Shown here one piece after another: positions 43,062 through 51,802 of a DNA stretch of 64,000 nt. The notes beneath the pieces were generated by a model. That model was given only the letters and a program-made list of their open reading frames with translations. It ran no database searches and was not told where the DNA came from. Origin of the DNA: Desulfosporosinus sp049943955. Its GTDB lineage: Bacteria; Bacillota; Desulfitobacteriia; Desulfitobacteriales; Desulfitobacteriaceae. The stretch is from assembly GCF_049943955.1 (NCBI RefSeq), contig NZ_JBNFTW010000004.1, positions 62,001-126,000 of the forward strand. Direction: 5' to 3'. The translations under genes and the position numbers were made by a program. Each line of letters begins with the position of its first letter. Within the stretch, counting starts at the first letter, position 1.

Positions 43062-44435
43062 GTGAGTAATCAAAAGAAAATGTTAGCTTGGGACGACATA
43101 TCACTGTCGGATAAGGAAGGGCAGAATGTAAACGATTACTTAACATTCCTCAGTGAGGGGAAAACAGAAAGAGAATCTTGGAGAATAATTGAACGATATG
43201 CTGCCGAGGCTGAATTTAATCTTCTGTCTGAGGCGAAAACATTCTCAAGCGGTGAAAAAGTTCGCCTAGGAATCCGTGATAAAGCGGGTATTTTAGCTAT
43301 TGCCGGTAAACGTCCCTTAAACGAGGGATTCCGTTTAATTGCCGCTCATATTGATGCACCTCGTCTTGATCTAAAACCGCGCCCTTTATATGAAGAAGAG
43401 GGATTTGCATTTTTTAAAACTCACTATTATGGTGGCATAAAAAAATACCAATGGACAGCACTGCCTCTCGCTCTTCATGGTGTGGTTATCCTGGAAAATG
43501 GCAGGAAAGTTGACGTTGTCATTGGAGAAGACGAGGAAGATCCTATATTTACAATCAATGATTTATTGCCGCACTTAGCGAAGGATCAATATGATAAAAA
43601 ATTGCGTGAAGCCATCCCAGGGGAAGGCCTGAATCTTTTGTTGGGGCACAAACCCGCTGAAAGTAAAGGAGAAGAGCGGGTTAAAGGTGCGATTCTCGAT
43701 ATTCTTAAGGAAAAATACGGAATGAATGAGGAAGACTTTGCCAGCGCTGAACTAGAGATTGTTCCGGCAGGAAAGGCTCGCTGGGCAGGATTAGATAAGA
43801 GTTTTATCGCTGGTTATGGGCAGGATGACCGAATTTGTTCCTTTGCCGCCTGGAAGGCAATTGAAGCCATAGAAGTTCCTGAATGGACCACAGTTGTTCT
43901 TTTTGCTGATAAAGAGGAAATCGGCAGCTCATCTAATACGGGAATGAAAGCACTTTACTTGGAAAATTTTATTGCAGAACTCATCGCGTTACAAACAGGG
44001 AGTTATAATGGCCTTTTTGTAAGACGATCTTTAGCAAATAGTAAGGCACTCTCGGCAGATGTCGCCGCTGCATATGACCCTAATTTTGCTGAGGTTATGG
44101 ATAAACGAAATGCCGCTTTCCTTGGACGAGGCATCGTTATTTGCAAGTATACCGGAGCCAGAGGAAAGGCAGAGTCCAATGATGCTAATCCTGAATTTGT
44201 AGCCGAAGTACGCCGCATTTTTAACGAGAATAAGATTTCCTGGCAAATCGCTGAGCTAGGTAAAGTTGACCAAGGAGGCGGCGGAACTATTGCTCAGTTT
44301 ATGGCGGTATACGGTATGGAGGTTTTAGATTGCGGCGTTGGGCTCTTAAGCATGCATGCTCCTTGGGAAGTTTCGTCAGTTGCTGATTTCATTATGTTAA
44401 TGCGAGGATATCGGGCTTTTTTGGCATCTAAATAG
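43062..44435 (+). CDS. M18 family aminopeptidase
   Basis: 457 residues. Cytoplasmic zinc metallopeptidase of the M18 family (aspartyl aminopeptidase type), which removes N-terminal residues. Putative metal ligands: AAHIDAPRLDLKP (His and Asp, about residues 95-107), GQDDRICSF, DKEEIGSSSNTG (catalytic Glu), and SMHAPWEVSS near the C-terminus. The ATG-less start is GTG at 43062 with AAGGAGA upstream. No clear operon partner; the next gene begins 120 nt downstream. Substrate preference cannot be told. Confidence 0.92.
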   Translation: MSNQKKMLAWDDISLSDKEGQNVNDYLTFLSEGKTERESWRIIERYAAEAEFNLLSEAKTFSSGEKVRLGIRDKAGILAIAGKRPLNEGFRLIAAHIDAPRLDLKPRPLYEEEGFAFFKTHYYGGIKKYQWTALPLALHGVVILENGRKVDVVIGEDEEDPIFTINDLLPHLAKDQYDKKLREAIPGEGLNLLLGHKPAESKGEERVKGAILDILKEKYGMNEEDFASAELEIVPAGKARWAGLDKSFIAGYGQDDRICSFAAWKAIEAIEVPEWTTVVLFADKEEIGSSSNTGMKALYLENFIAELIALQTGSYNGLFVRRSLANSKALSADVAAAYDPNFAEVMDKRNAAFLGRGIVICKYTGARGKAESNDANPEFVAEVRRIFNENKISWQIAELGKVDQGGGGTIAQFMAVYGMEVLDCGVGLLSMHAPWEVSSVADFIMLMRGYRAFLASK

Positions 44436-44555
44436 CTTACTGCCGGTTTTAGCGCAAACATCAATTTAGTTTGTAACTGGCCTGAGTTGCTTAATATTGT
44501 GCTTAAGCGAGTTTAACTAAAAAAGAAGAAGGCAGTAGAAAAAGGACGAATTAAG

Positions 44556-45431
44556 ATGAATGTCTCATGGCTACCCCATAATATTACCGGCTTAAATTGG
44601 CACAATCTGGAATCCTTTGTACTAAACAGCTTGTTGTATATTGTAATGCTTTTAATTCTCGCTCGCCTGGCCTATGGTTTGTTAATTTTCTTTTTAAGGC
44701 GGATGTTAGTTGAGCGCAAAGGCAAGATACTGTTAGAGGATCGGAAAGCGAATACCTTGTTCTCCCTCTTGCGCAGCATGTCCTTTTATTTGATGACATT
44801 CTTGGTTGGTTTGCAAATACTTCAGATTCTTTTTCACTTTCCTACTGGGACGTTATTGGCTTCAGCAAGCGTTTTAGGTGTTGCTCTGGGGTTTGGATCG
44901 CAAAGCCTGGTCAAAGATATGATCAGCGGCTTTTTTATACTTTTTGAAAACCAATTTTCAGTAGGAGATTATGTGAAAATAGGTGAGTTCATGGGGACGG
45001 TTGAAGAGACCGGCGTTCGGACAACTCACCTAAGGGCCTGGGGCGGGGAATTGCATATTATACCAAACGGGAGTATAACAGCGGTTACTAACTTTAGCAG
45101 AGGAAAAATGTTAGCAAATGTTGAGATTCAGATACCTTATGAAGAAGATCTTGAAAAGGCAATGGATGTGATGCGAGCAGTCTGCGAGGAAGTAACCGCC
45201 GAATTCGGCGAAAAAATCATTGAGGCACCTACTGTCCAAGGGATAACTCAATTCGGAGAACGAAATGTAGTTCTTAGAGTGATTGCTTTTACAAAGCCTG
45301 ATGAACAGTGGGGATTAGAGAGAGAATTACGGCGCAGAATTCACAGCGCATTTTTAAAAGAAGGAATACGAACACCTCGCTTTCAAAGTGTTATTATTAC
45401 AGACCCTACGAAAGGTTCAGTTCGAGAGTGA
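44556..45431 (+). CDS. Small-conductance mechanosensitive channel (MscS family)
   Basis: 291 residues. Three N-terminal membrane segments; the third, pore-lining helix has ASASVLGVALGFGSQSLVKDMISGFFILFENQFSVGDYVKIG (about residues 105-146), the MscS hallmark of Gly/Ala packing. The beta domain then gives GTVEETGVRTTHLRAWGGELHIIPNGSI and a C-terminal alpha/beta part. Such channels release solutes on hypo-osmotic shock. The ATG has GGACGA upstream. A dispersed hairpin element follows immediately. Confidence 0.93.
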   Translation: MNVSWLPHNITGLNWHNLESFVLNSLLYIVMLLILARLAYGLLIFFLRRMLVERKGKILLEDRKANTLFSLLRSMSFYLMTFLVGLQILQILFHFPTGTLLASASVLGVALGFGSQSLVKDMISGFFILFENQFSVGDYVKIGEFMGTVEETGVRTTHLRAWGGELHIIPNGSITAVTNFSRGKMLANVEIQIPYEEDLEKAMDVMRAVCEEVTAEFGEKIIEAPTVQGITQFGERNVVLRVIAFTKPDEQWGLERELRRRIHSAFLKEGIRTPRFQSVIITDPTKGSVRE

Positions 45432-45433
45432 AT

Positions 45434-45487
45434 CAAGGTATGGGAACCACTCCATTGTAGAAGTGGGAGCCTTACGATTTGATAAAA
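45434..45487 (+). repeat. Dispersed hairpin element, copy E
   Basis: CAAGGTATGGGAACCACTCC-ATTGTAGAAGTGGGAGCC, then TTACGATTTGATAAA. The best-preserved copy with D, between the MscS gene and DUF951, ending 34 nt before DUF951. CCACTC pairs with GTGGG-type bases with mismatches. Confidence 0.65.
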
Positions 45488-45520
45488 AACTGAATAGTTT
45501 ATTAGGAGGAAGTCACAAAC

Positions 45521-45727
45521 ATGGTTCAATTAAATGTAGGGGATATTGTACGGCTAAGAAAACCGCACCCCTGCGGGAGTCTGGACTGGAAAATCATGAG
45601 AACCGGTATGGATTTTCGGATCCAGTGTTTGGGATGTCAACATCAAGCATGGATTTCACGAATAAAGCTTGAGCGCAATATTAAGGAGATTCTTCAGAGT
45701 ACTGAGGAAAATGAAAAAGGAGTGTAA
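45521..45727 (+). CDS. DUF951 family protein
   Basis: 68 residues. Matches the small DUF951 family: LNVGDIVRLRKPHPCGSLDWKIMRTGMDFRIQCLGCQH with two Cys in a CxxC-like pattern, suggesting a small RNA- or metal-binding protein. In Firmicutes it is commonly next to ychF or mscS near the origin. The ATG follows AGGAGGAAG. The stop is 2 nt before the ychF ATG, so it is cotranscribed with ychF. The function is unknown. Confidence 0.9.
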   Translation: MVQLNVGDIVRLRKPHPCGSLDWKIMRTGMDFRIQCLGCQHQAWISRIKLERNIKEILQSTEENEKGV

Positions 45728-45729
45728 TC

Positions 45730-46830
45730 ATGACATTACATGCTGGAATCGTCGGTTTGCCGAATGTCGGCAAATCAACGTTATTCAATGCAATTACCCA
45801 AGCTGGCGCGGAGGCGGCCAACTATCCTTTTTGTACGATTGATCCGAATGTAGGTATGGTAGAGGTACCGGATTCTCGCCTGCATAAACTTGCCGAAATG
45901 GTTCATCCTAAAAAAATAGTGCCGGCGACTGTTGAGTTTGTCGATATTGCAGGGTTGGTTAAAGGGGCAAGCAAAGGTGAAGGGTTAGGAAACAAATTTC
46001 TTTCGCATATCCGCGAAGTGGACGCTATTGTACATGTTGTGCGCTGTTTTGAAGATTCGAATGTTGTTCATGTTGAAGGGTCGATTGATCCCAAACGGGA
46101 TATTGAAACCATAGATCTTGAATTGATTCTTGCCGATATGGAAAGTATTGAGAGACGTTCCGAACGTTCGAGCAAACTTCTGAAAATGGGCGATAAAAAA
46201 GCGCAGGTTGAAGTTGAGCTTTTGAATCGGCTGAAAGATGTGTTCAATCAGGGTAAAGGGGCGCGCACACTGACTTTTTCAGATGAAGAGCAGGAAATTA
46301 TTAAAGGGCTTTCGCTGCTGACCTTAAAGCCGGTCCTTTATGTTGCCAATGTACGAGAAGATGGCCTGGACAATACAGCAGATAATCCATATGTTCAGCA
46401 AGTTCGAGAAATTGCTGCCGCGGAAGGGGCAGAAGTTGTCGTCGTCTGTGCTCAGATTGAAGCTGAAATTGCAGAACTTGAGGCGGACGAAAAAGAAGTT
46501 TTTCTTCAGGATTTAGGCTTAAAGGAATCGGGACTTGATCAACTAATTAGAGTTTCATTTCATCTACTCGGACTTATGACATTTTTCACGGCAGGTCCCA
46601 TGGAAGTAAAAGCGTGGACAATTTATCAAGGGACAAAAGCGCCCCAGGCGGCTGGAGTAATTCACACAGATTTTGAGCGGGGCTTTATCCGAGCTGAAGT
46701 GGTGTCCTATGAGGACTTTGTTGAAAATAATGGTTTGAACGGTGCCAGAGATAAAGGTTTAGTTCGGCTCGAAGGAAAAGATTATGTAATGCGTAATGGT
46801 GATATTGTACATTTCCGCTTTAATGTTTAA
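45730..46830 (+). CDS. ychF: Ribosome-binding ATPase YchF
   Basis: 366 residues. Obg-family P-loop protein that binds ATP rather than GTP and associates with ribosomes, linked to oxidative stress responses. G1 GLPNVGKSTLFNAI (residues 8-21), AANYPFCTIDPNVG, G3 DIAGLVKGASKGEGLGNKFL, and coiled-coil A domain. The C-terminal TGS domain shows VKAWTIYQGTKAPQAAGVIH and FERGFIRAEVVSYEDF. The usual NKxD specificity motif is altered to NVRE (YVANVRED), as known for YchF. The ATG follows AAAAGGAG. Confidence 0.97.
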   Translation: MTLHAGIVGLPNVGKSTLFNAITQAGAEAANYPFCTIDPNVGMVEVPDSRLHKLAEMVHPKKIVPATVEFVDIAGLVKGASKGEGLGNKFLSHIREVDAIVHVVRCFEDSNVVHVEGSIDPKRDIETIDLELILADMESIERRSERSSKLLKMGDKKAQVEVELLNRLKDVFNQGKGARTLTFSDEEQEIIKGLSLLTLKPVLYVANVREDGLDNTADNPYVQQVREIAAAEGAEVVVVCAQIEAEIAELEADEKEVFLQDLGLKESGLDQLIRVSFHLLGLMTFFTAGPMEVKAWTIYQGTKAPQAAGVIHTDFERGFIRAEVVSYEDFVENNGLNGARDKGLVRLEGKDYVMRNGDIVHFRFNV

Positions 46831-46851
46831 GCATTTTTAAGTCGATAATAG

Positions 46852-46880
46852 TTGCTTTTGAGCGGACAAAATGTTATAAT
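46852..46880 (+). promoter_or_regulatory. Promoter of rpsF-ssb-rpsR
   Basis: TTGCTT (46852-46857) and TATAAT (46875-46880) with a 17-nt spacer, 70 nt upstream of rpsF. Confidence 0.65.
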
Positions 46881-46902
46881 TCTTATCTGGTAGTAAAAAT
46901 AT

Positions 46903-46940
46903 CCCTGCTCCGTTTACGGGGCCGTTTTAGTCCGAGGGGA
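46903..46940 (+). promoter_or_regulatory. Possible S6:S18 regulatory leader of rpsF
   Basis: CTCCG-TTTA-CGGGG hairpin with GGCCG and TCCGAGG downstream, in the leader of rpsF. Ribosomal S6-S18 autoregulation acts through a leader hairpin with CCG elements in other bacteria. This match is by feature only and unproven. Confidence 0.3.
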
Positions 46941-46949
46941 GGTGCAAAT

Positions 46950-47237
46950 ATGAAAGCGTACGAAATACTTTATATTATCCGGCCAGATATGGATGAGGAA
47001 GCTACGAATGCCCTTGTTGACCGTATAAGTGGACTCGCTTCAAACAATGGCGGGCAAAATGTAACGGTTGATAAGTGGGGTAAACGTCGTTTGGCTTATG
47101 AAATCAAGGATTACAAAGAAGGCCAATATGTCCTCATGAACTTTGAAGCCGAAGGGAAAACATCCCAGGAAATTGAGAGAAATATGAAAATTTCCGATGA
47201 TGTCATTCGCTTTTTAACCGTTAAAAAAGATGATTAA
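46950..47237 (+). CDS. rpsF: 30S ribosomal protein S6
   Basis: 95 residues. Family start MKAYEILYIIRPDMDEEATNALV and later GKRRLAYEIKDYKEGQYVLMNFEAE. S6 binds S18 in the platform of the small subunit. The ATG follows GGGGAGGTG. It is the first gene of the rpsF-ssb-rpsR operon, with 18 nt to ssb. Confidence 0.98.
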   Translation: MKAYEILYIIRPDMDEEATNALVDRISGLASNNGGQNVTVDKWGKRRLAYEIKDYKEGQYVLMNFEAEGKTSQEIERNMKISDDVIRFLTVKKDD

Positions 47238-47255
47238 GAGGGCGGTGGGGCAATC

Positions 47256-47660
47256 ATGTTGAATCGGGTCGTTTTGATTGGCCGTTTAACTAAAGACCCC
47301 GAATTGCGTTATACTCCAACAGGAGTTGCTGTAACCAATTTTACATTGGCAATTGATCGCAATTTTAAAAATGCTCAGGGAGAACGAGATACGGATTTTA
47401 TACCTTGCGTTGTTTATCGGCAGCTTGCAGAATTTACTGCGAATTATTTGTCTAAAGGAAAAATGGCTGCCGTCGACGGAAGAATTCAAGTTCGTTCCTA
47501 TACAGCTCAAGATGGACAAAAACGATGGGTGACGGAAGTTATAGCAGAAAGTGTTCACCTCCTAAGTCCCAAAGACAGTGGAGGGCAGGATCCTAATGCT
47601 CAGACCGGAACTCGTTCCTTTGGACATGAAGTGAATTTGGATGATGACATCCCATTCTAA
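47256..47660 (+). CDS. ssb: Single-stranded DNA-binding protein
   Basis: 134 residues. OB fold with MLNRVVLIGRLTKDPELRYTPTGVAVTNFTLAIDR and KMAAVDGRIQVRSYTAQDGQKRW; the disordered linker is short, and the acidic C-terminal tip DDDIPF recruits partner proteins such as RecO and PriA. SSB tetramers coat single strands at replication forks. ATG with GGGCGGTGG upstream, between rpsF and rpsR, the usual Firmicute order. Confidence 0.98.
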   Translation: MLNRVVLIGRLTKDPELRYTPTGVAVTNFTLAIDRNFKNAQGERDTDFIPCVVYRQLAEFTANYLSKGKMAAVDGRIQVRSYTAQDGQKRWVTEVIAESVHLLSPKDSGGQDPNAQTGTRSFGHEVNLDDDIPF

Positions 47661-47679
47661 ATAAGGAAGGGAGATTAGT

Positions 47680-47910
47680 ATGAAACGTGAACGTGGACGA
47701 CGCCCTCGGAAACGGGTGTGCAGTTTTTGTGTTGATAAAGTAGAATCGATGGATTACAAAGAAACACATAAACTTCGTAAGTATATTACGGAACGCGGTA
47801 AAATTTTACCCCGCCGAATTTCAGGGAACTGCGCTATGCATCAGCGCCAAGTAACTTTGGCCATTAAACGTGCTCGTAGTATTGCCTTGTTACCGTATAG
47901 TGTAGAGTAG
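47680..47910 (+). CDS. rpsR: 30S ribosomal protein S18
   Basis: 76 residues, highly basic. It has the family motif CSFCVDKVESMDYKETHKLRKYITERGKILPRRISGNCAMHQRQ, here keeping three Cys, which points to a zinc-binding (C+) type. S18 partners S6 in the small subunit. The ATG follows AGGAAGGGAG. A strong terminator immediately follows. Confidence 0.97.
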   Translation: MKRERGRRPRKRVCSFCVDKVESMDYKETHKLRKYITERGKILPRRISGNCAMHQRQVTLAIKRARSIALLPYSVE

Positions 47911-47936
47911 AAAAAGGGAGCGAGAGCTCCCTTTTT
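47911..47936 (+). terminator. Terminator of rpsF-ssb-rpsR
   Basis: AAAAAGGGAGC pairs with GCTCCCTTTTT around GAGA, directly after the rpsR stop. Confidence 0.93.
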
Positions 47937-48055
47937 GATTTTAATAGGTATCCTTGGGAGTATTTTCATAGGGAAACTGGGAAGGAAATTAACGAAGTTA
48001 TCACGAATTGTATGTTGAAGAAATCCAGCTTGAGGAGGGAGCGGTCCTGGAAAAT

Positions 48056-48358
48056 ATGGAAGTGGATGTTGTAAAGGGCTTACGGGCTATCGATGAACTC
48101 AAAGTAGGTTTAATTCAGGCCCAGTGGCAAATTCAACACGGGACGCTAAGTGGATCTGAAACTGAGATGCTTCAAGGTCTGGCAGATTTGGTAGGAATGA
48201 GCTATCTAATGGCCAGAAGGTTAGGTTTTGATTTTTCTCGTCTGGACCGTGTGCTTTTACAACGTCTTGAAGATATTAAAAATGAGGACGAAATGAATCT
48301 TGAAAAGCAGTGGGGAGATTTAAGTTTACTTTTAAGTTACCTTGCACCTGAGGACTAA
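48056..48358 (+). CDS. MazG-like family protein
   Basis: About 100 residues, all helical: MEVDVVKGLRAIDELKVGLIQAQWQIQHGT, LADLVGMSYLMARRLGFDFSRLD, and EKQWGDLSLLLSYLAPED. This resembles the small MazG-like family seen in clostridia, but the EExxE-type metal ligands of true MazG pyrophosphohydrolases are not clear, so an enzyme activity is not claimed. The start is uncertain: ATG at 48056 has GGAA upstream; the frame opens earlier with TTG at 48008, and GAGGAGGG lies between them. It precedes the yybS-like gene by 22 nt. Confidence 0.6.
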   Translation: MEVDVVKGLRAIDELKVGLIQAQWQIQHGTLSGSETEMLQGLADLVGMSYLMARRLGFDFSRLDRVLLQRLEDIKNEDEMNLEKQWGDLSLLLSYLAPED

Positions 48359-48380
48359 GTTAATAGGAGAATCAGAGGAT

Positions 48381-49310
48381 ATGTATTTACGCGATGAAGT
48401 GGCTATTAGCTATGTAGCTGGTGCCATTCTCTTATCCTTTCCTTTGCTGGGAGTTGTATGGGGTACGTGGGGTTTTTTTTGGACTGTACTCATACTGTTA
48501 GCTGTATTTTTAGTTGGATTGCGCAAAGGGTTGCTGATTGCCTCGGCTCTCACCTTGATTGGTTTTATTGTCCCATTGGTTAGCATCGGATTACCTGCTC
48601 TGAGTCAAGTAAGTTTTGTTCCCTTGGCGGGATTACTCGGAGTCTTTGGCTGGCAAAGATGGCCGGTTCGGGTAACATTTTTTTGGAGTGCCGCATTGGC
48701 TTCGATTTTAGGCGTGATACCCGCTCTTTTGTTTGCCGGACAAGGAATTGATCCTAAGTCCGTAACGGAAATAATTAATTCCATGGTTCAACAATATCAG
48801 GCTTCCGGCTTGTTGGCTGTGATGCAGCAGCAGGGGATTACAGAAATGCAGCTGCGTCAGTTAATGCAAGAGGGTATTCAGTTTTATCTTTTGATTCTCC
48901 CAGGTTTTGTTGCTTTGAGCGCTTTGCTTGAGTACGCTTTTGCCTTTTACTTTTTTAAACGCTGGCTAAACCCGAAAGAACGTATACCATTCACCCATTG
49001 GCGGCTGCCCTGGTATGCGGTCTGGGGGGCTGTTCTGGGTATAGCGTTTTATCTTTTAGGGGATCAGTATTCCTGGATGACTCTTCGTGCATTGGGAATA
49101 AATTTAATGGTCATATACGGAGCTGTAACGTTAATTCTTGGTATTGCTGTTTATTCATATTTGCTTCAATCGCCTAAAATACCGCGATTTCTTAAATGGA
49201 TTTTGATTGTGGCAAGTCTTGTTTATTTCTTTTTTAGTGTTTCCAGCATTATATTGTTTGGGCTTTTTGATTTAGTTTTCAACTTTCGCCGTCTACCCGA
49301 GGAATCATAA
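48381..49310 (+). CDS. YybS family membrane protein (DUF2232)
   Basis: 309 residues with about eight hydrophobic segments. This is the DUF2232/YybS layout: VAGAILLSFPLLGVVWGTWG N-terminus, a central amphipathic section (MQQQGITEMQLRQLMQEG, about residues 150-170), then LPGFVALSALLEYAFAFYFFKRW. In Bacillus yybS lies just before the yybT-rplI-dnaB genes; here it directly precedes rplI. It may be an S-component-like membrane protein, function unknown. The ATG at 48381 is preceded by AGGAG. Confidence 0.88.
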   Translation: MYLRDEVAISYVAGAILLSFPLLGVVWGTWGFFWTVLILLAVFLVGLRKGLLIASALTLIGFIVPLVSIGLPALSQVSFVPLAGLLGVFGWQRWPVRVTFFWSAALASILGVIPALLFAGQGIDPKSVTEIINSMVQQYQASGLLAVMQQQGITEMQLRQLMQEGIQFYLLILPGFVALSALLEYAFAFYFFKRWLNPKERIPFTHWRLPWYAVWGAVLGIAFYLLGDQYSWMTLRALGINLMVIYGAVTLILGIAVYSYLLQSPKIPRFLKWILIVASLVYFFFSVSSIILFGLFDLVFNFRRLPEES

Positions 49311-49322
49311 GGGGGAATTCAA

Positions 49323-49769
49323 ATGAAGGTTATTCTTCAAGCAGATGTTAAAGGAACAGGTAAAAAAGGACAGGTTTGTGAAGTAGCTGACGGATATGCT
49401 CGGAACTTTCTGTTCCCTAAAAAGTTAGCCGTAGAGGCAACTACAGGAAATATTCAGGATATTTCTCATAAGAAAGCTGCAGAAGACCGTCGAAAAGCTA
49501 AAGAAAAAGAGGATGCTATTGTTTTAGGAAATAAACTCAATGATCTCCAGGTTGATGTTAAGATCAGGACTGGTGAGGGCGGACGAATATTTGGCTCTGT
49601 AACCAGCAAAGAGATTGCCGAAGGTTTGAAAAAACAACATGGTATTGAAGTCGATAAGCGCAAACTCGAAGTAAAAGAACCTATCAAAGCTTTAGGAACT
49701 TACGAAATTTCGGTAAAGGTTCATCCTGATGTGACAGCCAAACTTCGTGTCTATGTTTCCGCAATTTAA
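49323..49769 (+). CDS. rplI: 50S ribosomal protein L9
   Basis: 148 residues. N-terminal domain MKVILQADVKGTGKKGQVCEVADGYARNFLFPKKLA, long central helix with KKAAEDRRKAKEKE, and C-terminal domain with GEGGRIFGSVTSKEIAEGLKKQHG. L9 stalk-like protein projects from the large subunit and helps keep frame. The ATG follows AAGGGGG, 12 nt past the yybS-like stop. Confidence 0.97.
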   Translation: MKVILQADVKGTGKKGQVCEVADGYARNFLFPKKLAVEATTGNIQDISHKKAAEDRRKAKEKEDAIVLGNKLNDLQVDVKIRTGEGGRIFGSVTSKEIAEGLKKQHGIEVDKRKLEVKEPIKALGTYEISVKVHPDVTAKLRVYVSAI

Positions 49770-49865
49770 GTTTGGTATAGCAAAATAGTACTTCCGGCAT
49801 TGCAGCATAATAAAGAGCCAATAGTTATTATTGGCGAAGTTTGATCTCGTGAAAGGGGACCCCTA

Positions 49866-51764
49866 ATGAAAGGGATTTTGACAAAATGGCTGAATCATAC
49901 GAATTTTGGAGATCGGTTGCTTGATGAGGAAGAATGGGGCCGAGAAGTTGAGGCTCTTTATAGTCTAATCTCAAATTATTATGGAACAGATAAATTAGTG
50001 CTTAAGGCTAGTAAATTAGAGGCCTTAGCCTTGATGCGTTCGCATAATCTAATTGAACGAGTCGCAGGCCTGCGAAAAATTGTGATGGATGATCCAACTG
50101 ATTATAAACTTCCGAATAAAGAGGAGATTCCTAAGCAATTAGAGGATATCGAAGATAAAATTGCAGAACTAATTGCCAGGCGTTCAATTGAAGATCGCCT
50201 AGAACGGATTGTCACGGAAAAGATTCAAGAACGTCATGAAGATTATGTAAAAGAAATTAAGATCCAAGTTCTTCAGGAAACCGCCGGCCCTGAAAATGCC
50301 CAAACCCTTAAAAAATTGGCAATCATCGAAAAGATGAATACGATTTCTCTTAACCGTTCGGCGGCAGAGGTACTTCGTCCCCAGACCATCGAGGAAATTA
50401 TTGGTCAAGAAAGTGCCGTTCAAGCCCTTTTGGCCAAGCTGGCAACACCTTACCCTCAGCATATTTTAATTTATGGCCCTCCGGGAGTTGGTAAGACCTC
50501 TGCTGCCCGCGTTGCCCTGGAAACAGTTAAGAATCACTCCAATTCTCCCTTTGCTAAAGAAGCTCCATTTATTGAAGTTGATGGAACAACGTTGCGTTGG
50601 GACCCTAGGGATGTAACAAATCCTCTTATGGGATCGGTCCATGATCCGATCTATCAGGGTTCAAAACGCGATTTGGCGGACACAGGAATACCGGAACCCA
50701 AAATGGGTTTGGTGAGTGATGCTCATGGGGGCATTCTTTTTATTGATGAAATAGGAGAAATGGATTCTCTGCTTTTAAATAAATTACTTAAGGTACTTGA
50801 AGATAAGCGTGTTACCTTTGATTCTTCCTATTATGATCCCAGTGATCCTTCGGTACCTCAATGGATTAAAAAACTTTTTGATGAGGGGGCGCCGGCGGAT
50901 TTCGTTCTCATAGGAGCAACCACGCGTGATCCCAGGGAACTAAATCCTGCATTGCGTTCTCGTTGTTCTGAAGTTTTCTTCGTTCCTCTGGAGCCTAAAG
51001 ATGTTCAGCATATTGTCCGGCAAGCCTCTCAGAAACTGGATGTTGTCCTCGAAGACAATGTCCCTGAGATCATTAGCGAATATGTTATCGAGGGAAGAAA
51101 AGCGACAAGTATTCTTATGGATGCTTACGGCTTAGCAAGGTTTCGAAGTTCAGAGGGGGACGTTGTTAAGATTACTTGTGCGGATGTTCAGGAAGTCTTA
51201 CGTTCGGCCAGGCTTACTCCCTACGGCTTTGGGAAAGTCCGAACCGATGTTGAAATCGGTCGAATTTTAGGGCTCGGAGTTGCCGGCTTTTTAGGATCAG
51301 TTTTAGAGATTGAAGCGATAACCTTTAAAACTCAGGGTGACAAAGGGACTGTACGCTTTAATGAAACTGCTGGAAGTATGGCAAGAGATGCTTTCTTTAA
51401 TGCAACCTCAGTAATCCGTGAACTAACTGGAGAAAACCTTCACAATTTTGATGTTCATGTTAATGTTGTAGGAGGAGCCAATATTGACGGGCCTTCAGCG
51501 GGATTGGCCACAACATTAGCAATATACAGTGCCTTAAAACAACAACCCATACGTCAGGATGTTGCTGTAACCGGGGAAATTTCCATACAAGGCAATGTTA
51601 AACCTGTTGGCGGTATTTACGAAAAGATTTTTGGCGCTAAGCAGGCAAATCTTCAAAAAGTCGTCATTCCTCTGGAAAATATGGTTGATGTTCCTCAGAG
51701 CTTGCGCGGGATTGAAGTTGTAGGGGTTAGTACGATTGAAGAAGCCATAAAGCATGTCTTTTAA
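49866..51764 (+). CDS. lonC: LonC-type Lon family ATP-dependent protease
   Basis: 632 residues. It has a non-canonical N-terminal helical domain (about 1-165), not the LAN domain of LonA. AAA+ module: EIIGQESAVQALLAKLATPYPQHILIYGPPGVGKTS with Walker A near residue 203, then FIDEIGEMDSLLLNKLLKVLED Walker B. The proteolytic domain has Ser in GPSAGLATT (about 543) and Lys in PVGGIYEKIFGAKQ (about 588), a Ser-Lys dyad. LonC is known in spore-forming thermophiles and Clostridia. The ATG follows AAAGGGGA. It precedes dnaB by 38 nt. Confidence 0.93.
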   Translation: MKGILTKWLNHTNFGDRLLDEEEWGREVEALYSLISNYYGTDKLVLKASKLEALALMRSHNLIERVAGLRKIVMDDPTDYKLPNKEEIPKQLEDIEDKIAELIARRSIEDRLERIVTEKIQERHEDYVKEIKIQVLQETAGPENAQTLKKLAIIEKMNTISLNRSAAEVLRPQTIEEIIGQESAVQALLAKLATPYPQHILIYGPPGVGKTSAARVALETVKNHSNSPFAKEAPFIEVDGTTLRWDPRDVTNPLMGSVHDPIYQGSKRDLADTGIPEPKMGLVSDAHGGILFIDEIGEMDSLLLNKLLKVLEDKRVTFDSSYYDPSDPSVPQWIKKLFDEGAPADFVLIGATTRDPRELNPALRSRCSEVFFVPLEPKDVQHIVRQASQKLDVVLEDNVPEIISEYVIEGRKATSILMDAYGLARFRSSEGDVVKITCADVQEVLRSARLTPYGFGKVRTDVEIGRILGLGVAGFLGSVLEIEAITFKTQGDKGTVRFNETAGSMARDAFFNATSVIRELTGENLHNFDVHVNVVGGANIDGPSAGLATTLAIYSALKQQPIRQDVAVTGEISIQGNVKPVGGIYEKIFGAKQANLQKVVIPLENMVDVPQSLRGIEVVGVSTIEEAIKHVF

Positions 51765-51802
51765 GTACTAATGACTGTGAGTGACTGGGAGGAGAAGCAG
51801 AT

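Noticed and set aside
44003..44246. Minus-strand frames within the M18 aminopeptidase gene
   Set aside because: Antisense to a conserved gene, with no ribosome site.
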